Part shown: positions 56,059-64,000 of the stretch, one piece after another
Layout: each line of letters starts with the position of its first letter
Numbering within the stretch: position 1 is the first letter of the stretch
Assembly: GCF_004363045.1 (NCBI RefSeq)
Contig: NZ_SNYJ01000003.1
Coordinates: 62,001 to 126,000, forward strand
Direction: 5' to 3'
Length of the DNA stretch: 64,000 bases
Source: Aureibacillus halotolerans
Lineage (GTDB): Bacteria; Bacillota; Bacilli; Bacillales; DSM-28697
Position numbers and translations under genes: made by a program
The notes under the pieces: model-generated
Database searches by the model: none
Told to the model about the DNA's origin: nothing
Seen by the model: only the letters and a program-made list of their open reading frames with translations

Positions 56059-56871
56059 TTATTTACAAAAGATGTGCTCGCCTATTTGTTTAATTTGTGG
56101 ACGCGTCCATATCCATGGAGATGTCGCCGTATTTGGGTTGAAATAATACAACGCATTGCCACTTGGGTCCCAGCCATTAATGGCGTCAATAACCGCCTGC
56201 TTTGACGTCTCATCCGGTGTCAACCAGATTTGCCCATCAGCTACTGCAGTAAACGCTCTCGGTTCAAAGATCACCCCGGAAACCGAGTCTGGAAATGCTG
56301 GACTCTCGACGCGATTTAAAATAACCGATGCGACGGCGACCATCCCTTCGTAAGGTTCACCCCTGGCCTCCCCATGAACAGCATTTGCCATTAATTCTAT
56401 GTCATTTTGGGAATAGCCCGCAGGAACATTAACAGCTTGGGGCGGGGTTTTTTCTCCTTGGTTGTTTGCCGGCGGTGGAGCGGCTGACCCTTGATCGGAC
56501 TTTTTCGCTCCTCCATAATACGTGAAGGCTTTGCCTGATCGAATTTGTTGCTTTACATACCCTTCATCATAACGTGTTGCTGAGGCAAGCTTGTCTTTCG
56601 TCGTCGCACCAGCCAAACCGTCAATCTCTAAACCGAACTTCTGTTGGAAATTACGTAGTGCCCAATACGTTCCCCAGCCAAACACACCATCGATCTTCCC
56701 TTTATAGAACCCGATATATTGCAATCGTGCTTGAAGCTCAATAACATCATCTCCTGTTGCCCCCTGTTGAATGACCTGACCTGAAAACGCATTAGCCTTC
56801 ATCAAAGGTGGCGCTTGAACCATTAAAGACACAGCAAGAATTACGATCAGCCACTTTACATGTCTCAACAT
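56059..56871 (-). CDS. sleB: Spore cortex-lytic enzyme SleB
   Basis: Lytic transglycosylase acting on muramic-delta-lactam cortex during germination. Signal peptide (about 1-28), peptidoglycan-binding domain (about 35-95, VIELQARLQYIGFYKGKIDG), a Pro/Gln-rich linker, and a hydrolase_2 domain with the catalytic Glu168 in VHGEARGEPYEGM and NALYYFNPNTATSPWIW. 270 residues. First gene of sleB-ypeB; expression in the forespore is expected, but a sigma-G promoter was not firmly found. Confidence 0.97.
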   Translation of the reverse strand: MLRHVKWLIVILAVSLMVQAPPLMKANAFSGQVIQQGATGDDVIELQARLQYIGFYKGKIDGVFGWGTYWALRNFQQKFGLEIDGLAGATTKDKLASATRYDEGYVKQQIRSGKAFTYYGGAKKSDQGSAAPPPANNQGEKTPPQAVNVPAGYSQNDIELMANAVHGEARGEPYEGMVAVASVILNRVESPAFPDSVSGVIFEPRAFTAVADGQIWLTPDETSKQAVIDAINGWDPSGNALYYFNPNTATSPWIWTRPQIKQIGEHIFCK

Positions 56872-57144
56872 TTCATTCCTCCGTTTTCATAAACTGCCTT
56901 TCACTTACGCTTTTTCCTATTGTTTGTTCCAGTGAAAATATTATGCGATGGAATTTCATGAAGGTCTGATCTTTTCTCGGAACACAGTGTTTGAGTAGTA
57001 GGAAAATCAGTCAGCTAAGGCGGATGAAAGGATGCTCTTCTTGAGTTCATTTAGATTGCAGGAATGGGGTTGGTATTTTTAGGAAGGTGCGCAATTTAAT
57101 AACTAAGCGGGCTTCGTACTTTTTTATTCAAGTCACATGATAAA

Positions 57145-57505
57145 AAATGAGTGCATCATTAAAAGTTGCCACTGGCGAGACACCAGTGGTACAGAAAACA
57201 CGATGAGGTCCTTTGAAGTCGATGTTTCACTTATTCCCTTTAGGGTGGCTAAGAGATCACGGTCGCTTCGTCAAAATACTTCGCGTTCCGCGGGCACGGC
57301 TTCAGCTTCCTTGGAATCTTGCTTTCCTGCGGGATCTTCAGCTCGCGCTGTTTCCGCTGGAGTCTACGTATTTTGACTACGCTGATGTTTGTTTCTTTGT
57401 TCAATGTTTTAATTGGTCTCGGTCTCTTATATCGAGTACCCTTGGTAAAAGCTAGCGGATGACAGCTTGTATAAAAAGCAATCACAACATTGAATTGCAG
57501 ATTTA
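57145..57505. repeat. GC-rich composite repeat, copy at 57.2 kb
   Basis: On the minus strand it carries the same parts as the 17.2-18.0 kb block: GTGCATCAT arm with CTCGCCAGTGG (57148-57190), the GC-rich core (57259-57385; CGGGCACGGCTTCAGCTTCC, TCCGCTGGAGTCTACGTATT) and the ATACAAGCTGTCATCCGC arm (57455-57480). The segment order differs from the 340-bp unit. The gap 56872-58250 has no gene. Confidence 0.78.
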
Positions 57506-57814
57506 TCCAGTAATCTAAGTGTGTCTTCCAATTGTAAAGTATGAAAGTTGATTTACTAAAAAACGGAGTGCTCAAAAAGACCATGAATTTTAGCTAATTG
57601 TCGTCACAATTTCAAACTGGCGAACGCTTAAGAAGACAACTTTCGCAGAGAAAAAATCACCTTCCACTCTGGCTGTGCCTGAGTGGAAGTAAGGTAAGAT
57701 AGATCCATTGACATCTTGTGTATACAGGAAATTCAAGTTACAAATGTTCACAATCCTGTTTTTTCTAAAAGATCGCTTTTACGTAACTAAGTTAATCTCT
57801 CCGCTCTAAATCAC

Positions 57815-57979
57815 TAGGGCGTGTCTGAGAACTCTGAAGGGAGCAGATGTTGCCGAATTTTCGTTCCAAGCAAGGCGCTTTTTCGCAGGCGTACCGGACG
57901 TACGTCAAGGAAAAGGAACGCAGATGGGGACGAAAAGGCGGTGACAGATGCCTCTTAGCGAGTTTTAAGACACGCCCTA
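57815..57979. mobile_element. 165-bp MITE-like element, copy 2
   Basis: TA-GGGCGTGTCTGAGAACTC ... GAGTTTTAAGACACGCCC-TA. The terminal inverted repeats match at 16 of 18 positions. Same length and orientation as 42569-42733, with only scattered differences. Non-coding. Confidence 0.8.
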
Positions 57980-58014
57980 GATGAATCTCTTTGTTTTTCA
58001 TGGCACATTATATA

Positions 58015-58115
58015 ATGAGTGCATCATTAAAAGCTGCCACTAGCGAGACTCCAGCGGGAAAGCGAGCGTATGGCAGCTTGCATAGAAAACAACCCTAATA
58101 TTGAATTCTAGATTT
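58015..58115. repeat. Partial composite repeat next to MITE copy 2
   Basis: GAGTGCATCATTAAAAGCTG, CCACTAGCGAGACTCCAGCG and AAGCGAGCGTATGGCAGCTT are the reverse complement of parts of the 17.2-17.4 kb sequence, but without the GC-rich core. Confidence 0.7.
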
Positions 58116-58173
58116 ACCCAGCTATATCTAAGCGCTTCTGCCTAATGTAAGGTATTATCATCATTTTGAACAC

Positions 58174-58226
58174 AAAAAAACGACCTTTGCAGCATCAGGA
58201 TTTCCTGAAATTTGCAAAGCATCGTC
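58174..58226 (-). terminator. prsW terminator
   Basis: CGACCTTTGCA (58181-58191) pairs with TGCAAAGCATCG (58213-58224), with inner TCAGGA-tt-TCCTGA; T-run on the minus strand. It lies 25 bases after the prsW stop. Confidence 0.8.
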
Positions 58227-58250
58227 ATAGTTCGTTGCTTTTATAAGCTA

Positions 58251-58955
58251 TTAGGCAGGTGGATCTTTAAACCTTTTCGATTGATTCATAAAAACGAGGT
58301 TTCGTTTCCTGCTTCGGCGATTCGCAAGCTTCACCTTTTTCAGGCCTAGCCACCATAGGAATGTCATAAACGGAATCATCATCATCATCCAGTTATCCGC
58401 AAATGACAAAATGATGAGGTCGTAAACTCCGTGCAGTAAAAAGGGAATCATGAATGACATGAGCAACCATGGCATTTTAGATGCCTTCGTCTTAAAGCGT
58501 GCACGGCCAAGGTAGTAGCCCATAATGACACCGTAGAGCGCGTGGCTTGACACTGGTAACAGCGCTCTGCCAAAAGCCGTATCAAGTCCATTTGCAAAAA
58601 GATATAAGATGTTTTCAAGTGTAGCAAAGCCTAAAGAAACGGCTACTCCATAAACAATGCCGTCATAGTAATCATCAAATTCTACATGGCGATAAATCAT
58701 ATAATAAAGCACAAACCATTTTGAAAACTCTTCAAGAAGTGCTGTCTCAACAAACGCTTCAAACACGTGTGAAGAGATGATAATTTCATGGTGCATCGTG
58801 TATTGAAGGAACATAATCGGAAATACAATAAGTAAACCAGTTATAAACATTTTAAAAACCAATGAGAATGGTTCAGACTCATATTTATCATGCAGATAAA
58901 AATAACATAAGAGAGCAGCGCCAGGGGCTACTCCAGCAGAAATGATGGGGAGCAT
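58251..58955 (-). CDS. prsW: Intramembrane protease PrsW
   Basis: Site-1 protease that in B. subtilis cleaves anti-sigma factor RsiW after cell-envelope stress. A 234-residue membrane protein with about six helices. From the ATG at 58953-58955 the family residues fall exactly on E75-E76 (LLEEFSKW) and H175 (LLHGVYDL), and SSHALYGVIMGYYLGRA is conserved. GGGAGGG lies 7 bases before that ATG; an ATG eight codons upstream is less likely. The rsiW/sigW pair is not in the window. Confidence 0.96.
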   Translation of the reverse strand: MLPIISAGVAPGAALLCYFYLHDKYESEPFSLVFKMFITGLLIVFPIMFLQYTMHHEIIISSHVFEAFVETALLEEFSKWFVLYYMIYRHVEFDDYYDGIVYGVAVSLGFATLENILYLFANGLDTAFGRALLPVSSHALYGVIMGYYLGRARFKTKASKMPWLLMSFMIPFLLHGVYDLIILSFADNWMMMMIPFMTFLWWLGLKKVKLANRRSRKRNLVFMNQSKRFKDPPA

Positions 58956-59049
58956 CCCGACACCCTCCCTTTCCTTCATACTCCAATCTGATACGACTAT
59001 CGTACCATGCTTTCCTTCCTAAGAAAACTAGCAGGGTTGTCCCATAAAA

Positions 59050-60015
59050 TTAGCGACCGAACGCTTTTTCAGGAGAAATTCCAGACGCAAGAACGGCTTG
59101 AAGCTTGATTCTTGCTTTTTTCGAATCATAATCCTTGCCGAGTACAGCACCCATTGTCTCCAATTGATGTGCACTGCCTTTATAATCATAGGCAGGGAAC
59201 ACTTGGCCTTCCTCGGCGCTTGTTGTTATCACGACGACAACCCCAAGCTTGATCGCCCTTTGAATGCCTTGAACCATGTCCGGAGGCACCTGCCCCCTCC
59301 CCATTCCTTCGATGACAAGGCCCTTTGTGCCAGCTTCACAAAATGCATCAAGAGCAACACTATCTGCATTTGTAAAGCATTTGACTATATCGACCCTTGG
59401 CAAATGATTAACGCCTCGAAAGACATCCCTTCGAAGAGGTTTTTGATAAAGTGTGACTACATCATGATCAATAATGCCTAAATACCCGTACCCGAATGAT
59501 TCAAAGCCTTGCGTATTAGAGGCGTGAACTTTCTTTGCATACCTAGCGGCCCATATTCGCTCATTAAACACAACGACCGTGCCTGCATCTTCTAATGATG
59601 GGTGAACAGCTACAAACATAGAGTTTCTTAAATTGCTGTAAACATCACTGCCAATATCCCCAGGCGCTCGTTGGGAGCCCGTAACGACGATCGGTCTGGA
59701 ATCATGAATCGTCACATCCAAAAAATAGGCGGTTTCTTCAAGCGAATCCGTGCCGTGCGTGACGACAATCCCTGCAAGCTCAGGATCCTCAAAAGCAGTC
59801 TGAATGGCAGCCTTAAGCTCAAGAAGTTGGGGAGAGGCTAGATGCAAGCTTGGAAGTTGAAAGAGAGGCAGCACTTGCAACTCAAACGATGGAGGCAACT
59901 GACATAATTGAGCAACCTCAGTGCCACTCATCGCGCCAGATGCCAATAAACCGCTATCCGAAGTCGGTTTACTGGCAATCGTTCCTCCAGTTGTTATTAG
60001 CAATAGTTTAGCCAT
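59050..60015 (-). CDS. ansA: L-asparaginase (type I)
   Basis: Hydrolyses asparagine to aspartate and ammonia. 321 residues with both catalytic motifs: LITTGGTIAS (about 6-15) and VVTHGTDSLEETAYFLD (with Thr-Asp of the active site), plus GSQRAPGDIGSDVYSNL. The ATG at 60013-60015 follows AGGAGG; a GTG/ATG ten codons upstream has no site. In B. subtilis ansA is elsewhere; here it lies between prsW and bdr. Confidence 0.95.
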   Translation of the reverse strand: MAKLLLITTGGTIASKPTSDSGLLASGAMSGTEVAQLCQLPPSFELQVLPLFQLPSLHLASPQLLELKAAIQTAFEDPELAGIVVTHGTDSLEETAYFLDVTIHDSRPIVVTGSQRAPGDIGSDVYSNLRNSMFVAVHPSLEDAGTVVVFNERIWAARYAKKVHASNTQGFESFGYGYLGIIDHDVVTLYQKPLRRDVFRGVNHLPRVDIVKCFTNADSVALDAFCEAGTKGLVIEGMGRGQVPPDMVQGIQRAIKLGVVVVITTSAEEGQVFPAYDYKGSAHQLETMGAVLGKDYDSKKARIKLQAVLASGISPEKAFGR

Positions 60016-60054
60016 TGGCTGACCTCCTTTTTCGCTGTCATCCATCGTTTTCTT

Positions 60055-61059
60055 TTACTTTGAGAATCTTTCCGCAAGGACCGCTGCAATTTGTCCACCG
60101 TGAAAACGACCATTTTCGATAAAAATTTCATTGGCGTTGTTTCCAGCGGCTAAAACACCCGCAATAAATAAATTTTGAACATTTGATTCCATGGATGTCT
60201 CATTAAAACGCGGTCGCCCCGTTTGTTCATCAATTTCGATTCCTGCTGCCTTTAACAGCGCATGGTCTGGCCGATACCCTGTCATCGCAAACACAAAATC
60301 ATTTTTAATTGAATAGTTTTTTCCGCCTACTTCATAGTGCACATGGTGTAGCTCAATTGCTGTTACATTAGCATTAAATTCCATTGCGATTTTTTCATGG
60401 CGAACAAGCGCTTCAAATTCAGGCAATATCCACGGCTTCACACTGCTCGAATACACATCGCCACGATACAACACCGTCACTCTCGCTCCTGCTTTTTCCA
60501 GTTCCATCGCTGCATCCACAGCAGAATTTTTCCCGCCGATAATGACGACATCCTGATTAAAGTAAGGATGTGCTTCTTTAAAATAATGATACACCTTTGA
60601 AAGAGATTCACCTGGTACACCCATATAATTTGGATTTGCATAATATCCTGTTGCCATAACTACAGCATCTGCTGTATAGGTTTGAGATCCATCGGAATTT
60701 TTGGTTTCTATTAAAAATTGCCCATCACTAAGTTTCTGAACTCTTGTAACCTCTTCATAAGCGTTAATGCGCAGTTGCTTTTTTTTGACGGCTTCTCGAT
60801 AGTAAGACAATGCTTGATTGCGGCGCGGCTTTCGCTCTTCAATAATAAATGGCACATCGCCAATTTCAAGCTTTGCACTTGTCGAAAAAAACATTTGATG
60901 CGTTGGGTATTGTGATATGGCATCAACGATGTTGCCTTTCTCAATGACAAGTGGTTTTATGCCTTGTTCTTGTAAAGCGATGGCAGCTGCTAATCCACAT
61001 GGTCCTGCTCCAACTATGATGACTTGTTCATGCTTTGCACTGTTCGTATCCAACAGCAC
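60055..61059 (-). CDS. bdr: Bacillithiol disulfide reductase Bdr (YpdA)
   Basis: FAD/NADPH flavoprotein that reduces oxidised bacillithiol. Rossmann motif VIIVGAGPCGLAAAIALQEQG, NADPH site VVIIGGKNSAVDAAMELEKAG and FVFAMTGYRPDHALL; it lacks a thioredoxin-reductase CxxC, as known for YpdA. 334 residues. The start is GTG (61057-61059). It complements bshA and bshB1 at 13.4-15.3 kb. Confidence 0.95.
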   Translation of the reverse strand: MLLDTNSAKHEQVIIVGAGPCGLAAAIALQEQGIKPLVIEKGNIVDAISQYPTHQMFFSTSAKLEIGDVPFIIEERKPRRNQALSYYREAVKKKQLRINAYEEVTRVQKLSDGQFLIETKNSDGSQTYTADAVVMATGYYANPNYMGVPGESLSKVYHYFKEAHPYFNQDVVIIGGKNSAVDAAMELEKAGARVTVLYRGDVYSSSVKPWILPEFEALVRHEKIAMEFNANVTAIELHHVHYEVGGKNYSIKNDFVFAMTGYRPDHALLKAAGIEIDEQTGRPRFNETSMESNVQNLFIAGVLAAGNNANEIFIENGRFHGGQIAAVLAERFSK

Positions 61060-61143
61060 AACACCGCCTTTCTGTTCTTATTCAATTTGATGTGATAGGA
61101 GTGGAATCCTATGGTGTCCAGCAGTTGACTCGCTCGAATAAAC

Positions 61144-61176
61144 GCAAAAAAGCTGACTCATGAAGTCAACCTTTTG
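61144..61176 (-). terminator. gudB terminator
   Basis: AGCTGACT (61151-61158) pairs with AGTCAACC (61164-61171) with flanking A/T pairs; T-run on the minus strand. It lies 25 bases past the gudB stop. Confidence 0.75.
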
Positions 61177-61198
61177 CGTTCTGACGTTCACTTTATGT

Positions 61199-62470
61199 CT
61201 AAATCCAACCTCTAAAACGAGCAGCTTCTGCCATTTTCCGAACACCGACCATATAAGCCGCAAGCCGCATGTCAATTCGACGGTTTTCAGACGTCGTGTA
61301 AATGTTTTGGAAGGATTTGATCATTACTTCACGAAGCCGATCTTCGACCTCCTGCTCCGTCCAATAGTAGCCTTGGCGATTTTGCACCCATTCGAAATAT
61401 GAAACGGTAACACCACCGGCACTAGCCAGAACATCAGGGACCAATAAAATACCACGATCAGCTAAGATCTTCGTTGCACCAAGCGTCGTTGGACCGTTGG
61501 CCGCCTCGACGACAATGCTTGCTTGAATCGCATCTGCATTGTCTTCAGTGATTTGATTTTCAATCGCGGCTGGAACTAGAATATCGCAGTCAAGTTCAAG
61601 GAGTTCTTTATTTGAAATCGTGTTATTGAATAGTTTTGTGACTGTACCAAAACTATCTCTGCGATCAAGCAGGTAATCAATATCTAATCCGTTCGGGTCA
61701 TGTAAACCGCCATACGCATCCGAAATCGCAATCACTTTCGCACCGGCATCATGCATAAACTTTGCTAAAAAACTCCCCGCATTCCCGAACCCTTGAATGA
61801 CGACGCGAGCGCCTATCAATTCTATATTCTTCTTCTTTGCTGCCTCTTCTATGCAAATCGTAACGCCTTTTGCTGTAGCCGATTCACGACCATGAGATCC
61901 GCCTAGAACGAGAGGTTTCCCTGTGATAAAGCCCGGATTGTTGAATTCATCAATACGACTGTATTCATCCATCATCCATGCCATAATTTGTGAATTTGTA
62001 AATACATCGGGCGCTGGAATATCTTTTGAAGGTCCTACAATCTGACTTATTGCTCGCACATACCCTCGGCTTAATCGCTCTAGTTCGCGAAAAGACATTT
62101 CTCTAGGGTCGCAAATAATGCCCCCTTTGCCGCCACCATAAGGGAGATCAACAATGCCTGCCTTAAGACTCATCCAAATGGACAATGCTTTGACTTCTTT
62201 TTCAGTAACATTCGGATGAAAACGAACGCCACCCTTTGTTGGCCCAACGGCATCGTTGTGTTGGGAGCGATAGCCTGTAAAAATCTTTATCGATCCATCA
62301 TCCATGCGAATGGGAATACGAACCGTCAATAAACGAATCGGTTCTTTTAAAAGCTCATACACTTCTTCAGGATAGCCTAATTTCTCTAAAGCTTTATGAA
62401 TAACAGTTTGGGTTGATTTTAAAATATCTGAACGGTCCTCGTTCATGTCCGTCGATTGTCCAGGTGCCAT
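61199..62470 (-). CDS. gudB: Glutamate dehydrogenase (GudB/RocG type)
   Basis: NAD-dependent oxidative deamination of glutamate; links carbon and nitrogen metabolism. 423 residues: GPTKGGVRFHPNV, the catalytic Lys in VDLPYGGGKGGI, GPSKDIPAPDVFTNSQIMAW, VIQGFGNAGSFLAKF and PDVLASAGGVTVSYFEWVQN. Only one VKA unit (93-95, EKEVKALSIW) is present, so it lacks the duplication that silences gudB in B. subtilis 168. GGAGG precedes the ATG; a TATACT -10 (62523-62528) lies 55 bases upstream with a poor -35. Confidence 0.97.
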   Translation of the reverse strand: MAPGQSTDMNEDRSDILKSTQTVIHKALEKLGYPEEVYELLKEPIRLLTVRIPIRMDDGSIKIFTGYRSQHNDAVGPTKGGVRFHPNVTEKEVKALSIWMSLKAGIVDLPYGGGKGGIICDPREMSFRELERLSRGYVRAISQIVGPSKDIPAPDVFTNSQIMAWMMDEYSRIDEFNNPGFITGKPLVLGGSHGRESATAKGVTICIEEAAKKKNIELIGARVVIQGFGNAGSFLAKFMHDAGAKVIAISDAYGGLHDPNGLDIDYLLDRRDSFGTVTKLFNNTISNKELLELDCDILVPAAIENQITEDNADAIQASIVVEAANGPTTLGATKILADRGILLVPDVLASAGGVTVSYFEWVQNRQGYYWTEQEVEDRLREVMIKSFQNIYTTSENRRIDMRLAAYMVGVRKMAEAARFRGWI

Positions 62471-62661
62471 CTTTCAACAAACCTCCTGTGTTTAACGCAC
62501 TAACTTTCCTCTGTCAAAGATTAGTATACACGTTGTCTGGTACATTTGAAAGGCACAGATGGCTGATTTTTTTAATCCGCTGAGACAATGGCATGTCGCT
62601 CTGCACAAATCGTATGCGTTGCCAATTTAGACATAGATGGTTTTATTATTTCTGCGTGGAT

Positions 62662-62697
62662 AAATAAAAAGCTGCTCTCCACATAAGAGTGAGCAGC
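62662..62697 (-). terminator. mecB terminator beyond the repeat array
   Basis: GCTGCTC (62671-62677) pairs with GAGCAGC (62691-62697), followed on the minus strand by TTTTTATTTA. It lies about 470 bases after the mecB stop, with the 122-bp array in between. Confidence 0.8.
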
Positions 62698-62710
62698 AGG
62701 GTTCAAGCTG

Positions 62711-63128
62711 GTGAGAATCGTTCGCTTTTTTTGTTGCTTTGTCTTGTCCGGTGCTCATTGCCTTAGGGCAACTCCGCTCCTCTCAAGACTTTGCGCCTCA
62801 AAAGACAAACGTTTTCACTCAGCTTGCACAGGGTGAGAATCGTTCGCTTTTTTCGTTGCTTTGTCTTGTCCGGTGCTCATTGTCTTAGGGCAACTCCGCT
62901 CCTCTCAAGACTTTGCGCCTCAAAAGACAAACGTTTTCACTCAGCTTGAACGGGGTGAGAATCGTTCGCTTTTTTTGTTGCTTTGTCTTGTCCGGTGCTC
63001 ATTGCCTTAGGGCAACTCCGCTCCTCTCAAGACTTTGCGCCTCAAAAGACAAACGTTTTCACTCAGCTTGAACGGGGTGAGAATCGTTCGCTTTTTTCGT
63101 TGCTTTGTCTTGTCCGGTGCTCATTGCC
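62711..63128. repeat. 122-bp tandem repeat, 3.4 copies, in the mecB 3' region
   Basis: Units begin at 62711, 62833, 62955 and 63077 (partial, to 63128), with an exact 122-base period and only a few substitutions. Each full unit can fold: GTGAGAA with TTTTCAC (62711-62717/62812-62818), TTTGTCTT with AAGACAAA (62738-62745/62802-62809), and TTGCC-ttag-GGCAA (62758-62771). No coding frame is conserved. The array sits between the mecB stop and its terminator, so it would be transcribed. Confidence 0.95.
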
Positions 63129-63158
63129 CGCAACATTCGTGTGCTAGAAAGCTATTCT

Positions 63159-63755
63159 TTAACGGTCATTGAGGAAATACGTTGAAATGACCTGTGGTGC
63201 CGAATGGGGAATGATTGTTTTTCCGTACTCGGCCACTCGGTATTTTGTCAATGTTGATGGATTGCCATACTCAGCAAGCAATGCAATAAGATTTTCAACG
63301 TCTTTTTCTTCAACTTCTTCAATGCTTAGACTATAAAAGTAACGATTCTCGAATGCATACAAGCGACCACGTCGCATTCCTTTACGTACTAAATGAGCGC
63401 ATAGAGAAATAAAATCCTCAAAGCTGGCAAACTCATAAAAAATATCATCACTTTCGTCAAGTGTGACTTGCATTTCGATATAATCGTCATCGTAATCGTC
63501 ATCGTTTTGGCTATCGACACCTTTCGTGACGATGATGACCATTCCTTGGGCTTGCAACGAAAAGATCTCTACAGCTATAGGTCCTGCTGCCTCAAAACCA
63601 AGTTCACTATTGGCTTCTTTCATCATATCTCGAAACAATTGATGAACCTTTGGTGCATCCTGCCATAAATCATCTTTTGTCATGCCTCTTTCATAAAGGT
63701 CATCGTATGTTAAGAAGATTTTTATTTTGTTGACGTTTAACCTTTCTAAGCGCAA
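63159..63755 (-). CDS. mecB: Adaptor protein MecB/YpbH (MecA family)
   Basis: Adaptor that delivers proteins to ClpC; YpbH is the MecA paralogue of B. subtilis next to gudB. 198 residues with the N-terminal MRLERLNVNKIKIFLTYDDL, FRDMMKEANSELGFEA and the C-terminal ClpC-binding LIALLAEYGNPSTLTKYRVAEYG. An acidic DDDYDDDY linker separates the domains. It starts at TTG (63753-63755) after GGGAGGG. An inverted repeat CTTCTATC/GATAGAAG (63789-63808) lies in its upstream region. Confidence 0.95.
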   Translation of the reverse strand: MRLERLNVNKIKIFLTYDDLYERGMTKDDLWQDAPKVHQLFRDMMKEANSELGFEAAGPIAVEIFSLQAQGMVIIVTKGVDSQNDDDYDDDYIEMQVTLDESDDIFYEFASFEDFISLCAHLVRKGMRRGRLYAFENRYFYSLSIEEVEEKDVENLIALLAEYGNPSTLTKYRVAEYGKTIIPHSAPQVISTYFLNDR

Positions 63756-63894
63756 GAGATCAGCCCTCCCTCAACCGTAACCTGCCTTCTTCTATCCTAT
63801 GATAGAAGCATCTATAGGTGCGTGCTTTATGTTAAATTCAAATGTGTTCTTAGTGTACACTGACTGTTTTATAAAAAACAAGCTGTTGCACATG

Positions 63895-64000
63895 TTAGTC
63901 AAAACTCATTCGACGTCTGAAGTATTTGTGCATCCAATCTTCCCACTCTTCGGCGCGGTCCCCAATCGTATATGGCGAAAACAATGCGTCGTCCGCGGAC
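63895..64000 (-). CDS. C-terminal end of an unidentified gene (partial)
   Basis: The minus strand is open from the window edge to a TAA (63895-63897) and encodes DDALFSPYTIGDRAEEWEDW followed by MHKYFRRRMSFD. The composition looks genuine. In B. subtilis ypbG lies here, but the visible 34 residues do not allow an identification. Confidence 0.6.
   Translation of the reverse strand, partial: SADDALFSPYTIGDRAEEWEDWMHKYFRRRMSFD

Noticed and set aside
56920-56960. Sigma-G promoter of sleB
   Set aside because: A CATAATA -10-like string is present on the minus strand, but no fitting -35 lies 17-18 bases upstream.
57137-57584. Open frames across the 57.2-kb repeat
   Set aside because: They match the frames of the same repeat at 17 kb and change with repeat order; not genes.
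62711-63128. CRISPR array
   Set aside because: The 122-bp units are contiguous and entirely repeated, with no short repeat/variable spacer alternation, and no cas genes are nearby.

Overview
The window is a chromosome segment from an endospore-forming member of the Bacillaceae. Spore genes (spoIVA, ypeB, sleB, ypjB, prsW), TRAP-regulated tryptophan genes, a menaquinol:cytochrome c reductase and bacillithiol genes are all present, in an order that closely follows the Bacillus subtilis yppC-recU to ypbH region. Frequent TTG/GTG starts, a very acidic secreted tail on PBP1 and many intergenic repeats suggest an alkaliphilic Shouchella/Alkalihalobacillus-like species. That taxonomic guess is inference.

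Layout. 0-4.8 kb: yppC (minus) divergent from recU-ponA. 4.8-8.9 kb: ypoC, nth, dnaD, asnS, tseB (ypmB) and ypmA. 9.0-17.0 kb: panB-panC-panD behind birA, cca, bshA, bshB1, mgsA, dapB and ypjD, tightly packed on the minus strand. 17.0-18.1 kb: a repeat block. 18.2-26.1 kb: ypjC (plus), a YugP-type zinc peptidase, ypjB, ypjA, qcrABC, ypiF, ypiB, ypiA. 26.3-38.7 kb: the aromatic supraoperon cheR, aroC-aroB-aroH, trpEDCFBA, hisC, tyrA, plus ndk. 38.8-42.2 kb: hepS-menG-hepT (menaquinone), mtrB (TRAP) and hbs. 42.5-43.8 kb: repeats and gene relics. 43.8-56.9 kb: spoIVA, yphF, yphE, gpsA, der, yphA, fni, ypfD, plsC, cmk, ypfB, ypfA, ypeB, sleB. 57.1-58.2 kb: repeats. 58.3-64 kb: prsW, ansA, bdr (ypdA), gudB, a 122-bp repeat array, mecB and the C-terminal end of one more gene.

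How the parts connect. MtrB is the repressor whose ten-triplet target lies before trpE in the same window. The hepS/hepT/menG products make the heptaprenyl chain and final methylation of menaquinone, which QcrABC oxidises. BshA and BshB1 make bacillithiol and Bdr reduces its disulfide. SleB and YpeB are the paired spore-cortex lysis proteins. The classical mother-cell/forespore genes sit between essential translation, GTPase and lipid genes, as in B. subtilis.

The coding part is conserved core. The unusual material is the repeats: (i) ~122-124-bp units with hairpin potential found next to or inside 3' ends of genes (yppC, mecB, possibly qcrC and gpsA); (ii) a 165-bp TA-flanked element with terminal inverted repeats, present twice; (iii) a GC-rich composite repeat at several loci, once amplified as 340-bp tandem copies. 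These account for most of the long non-coding gaps. No tRNA, rRNA, CRISPR array, prophage or intact transposase was seen.
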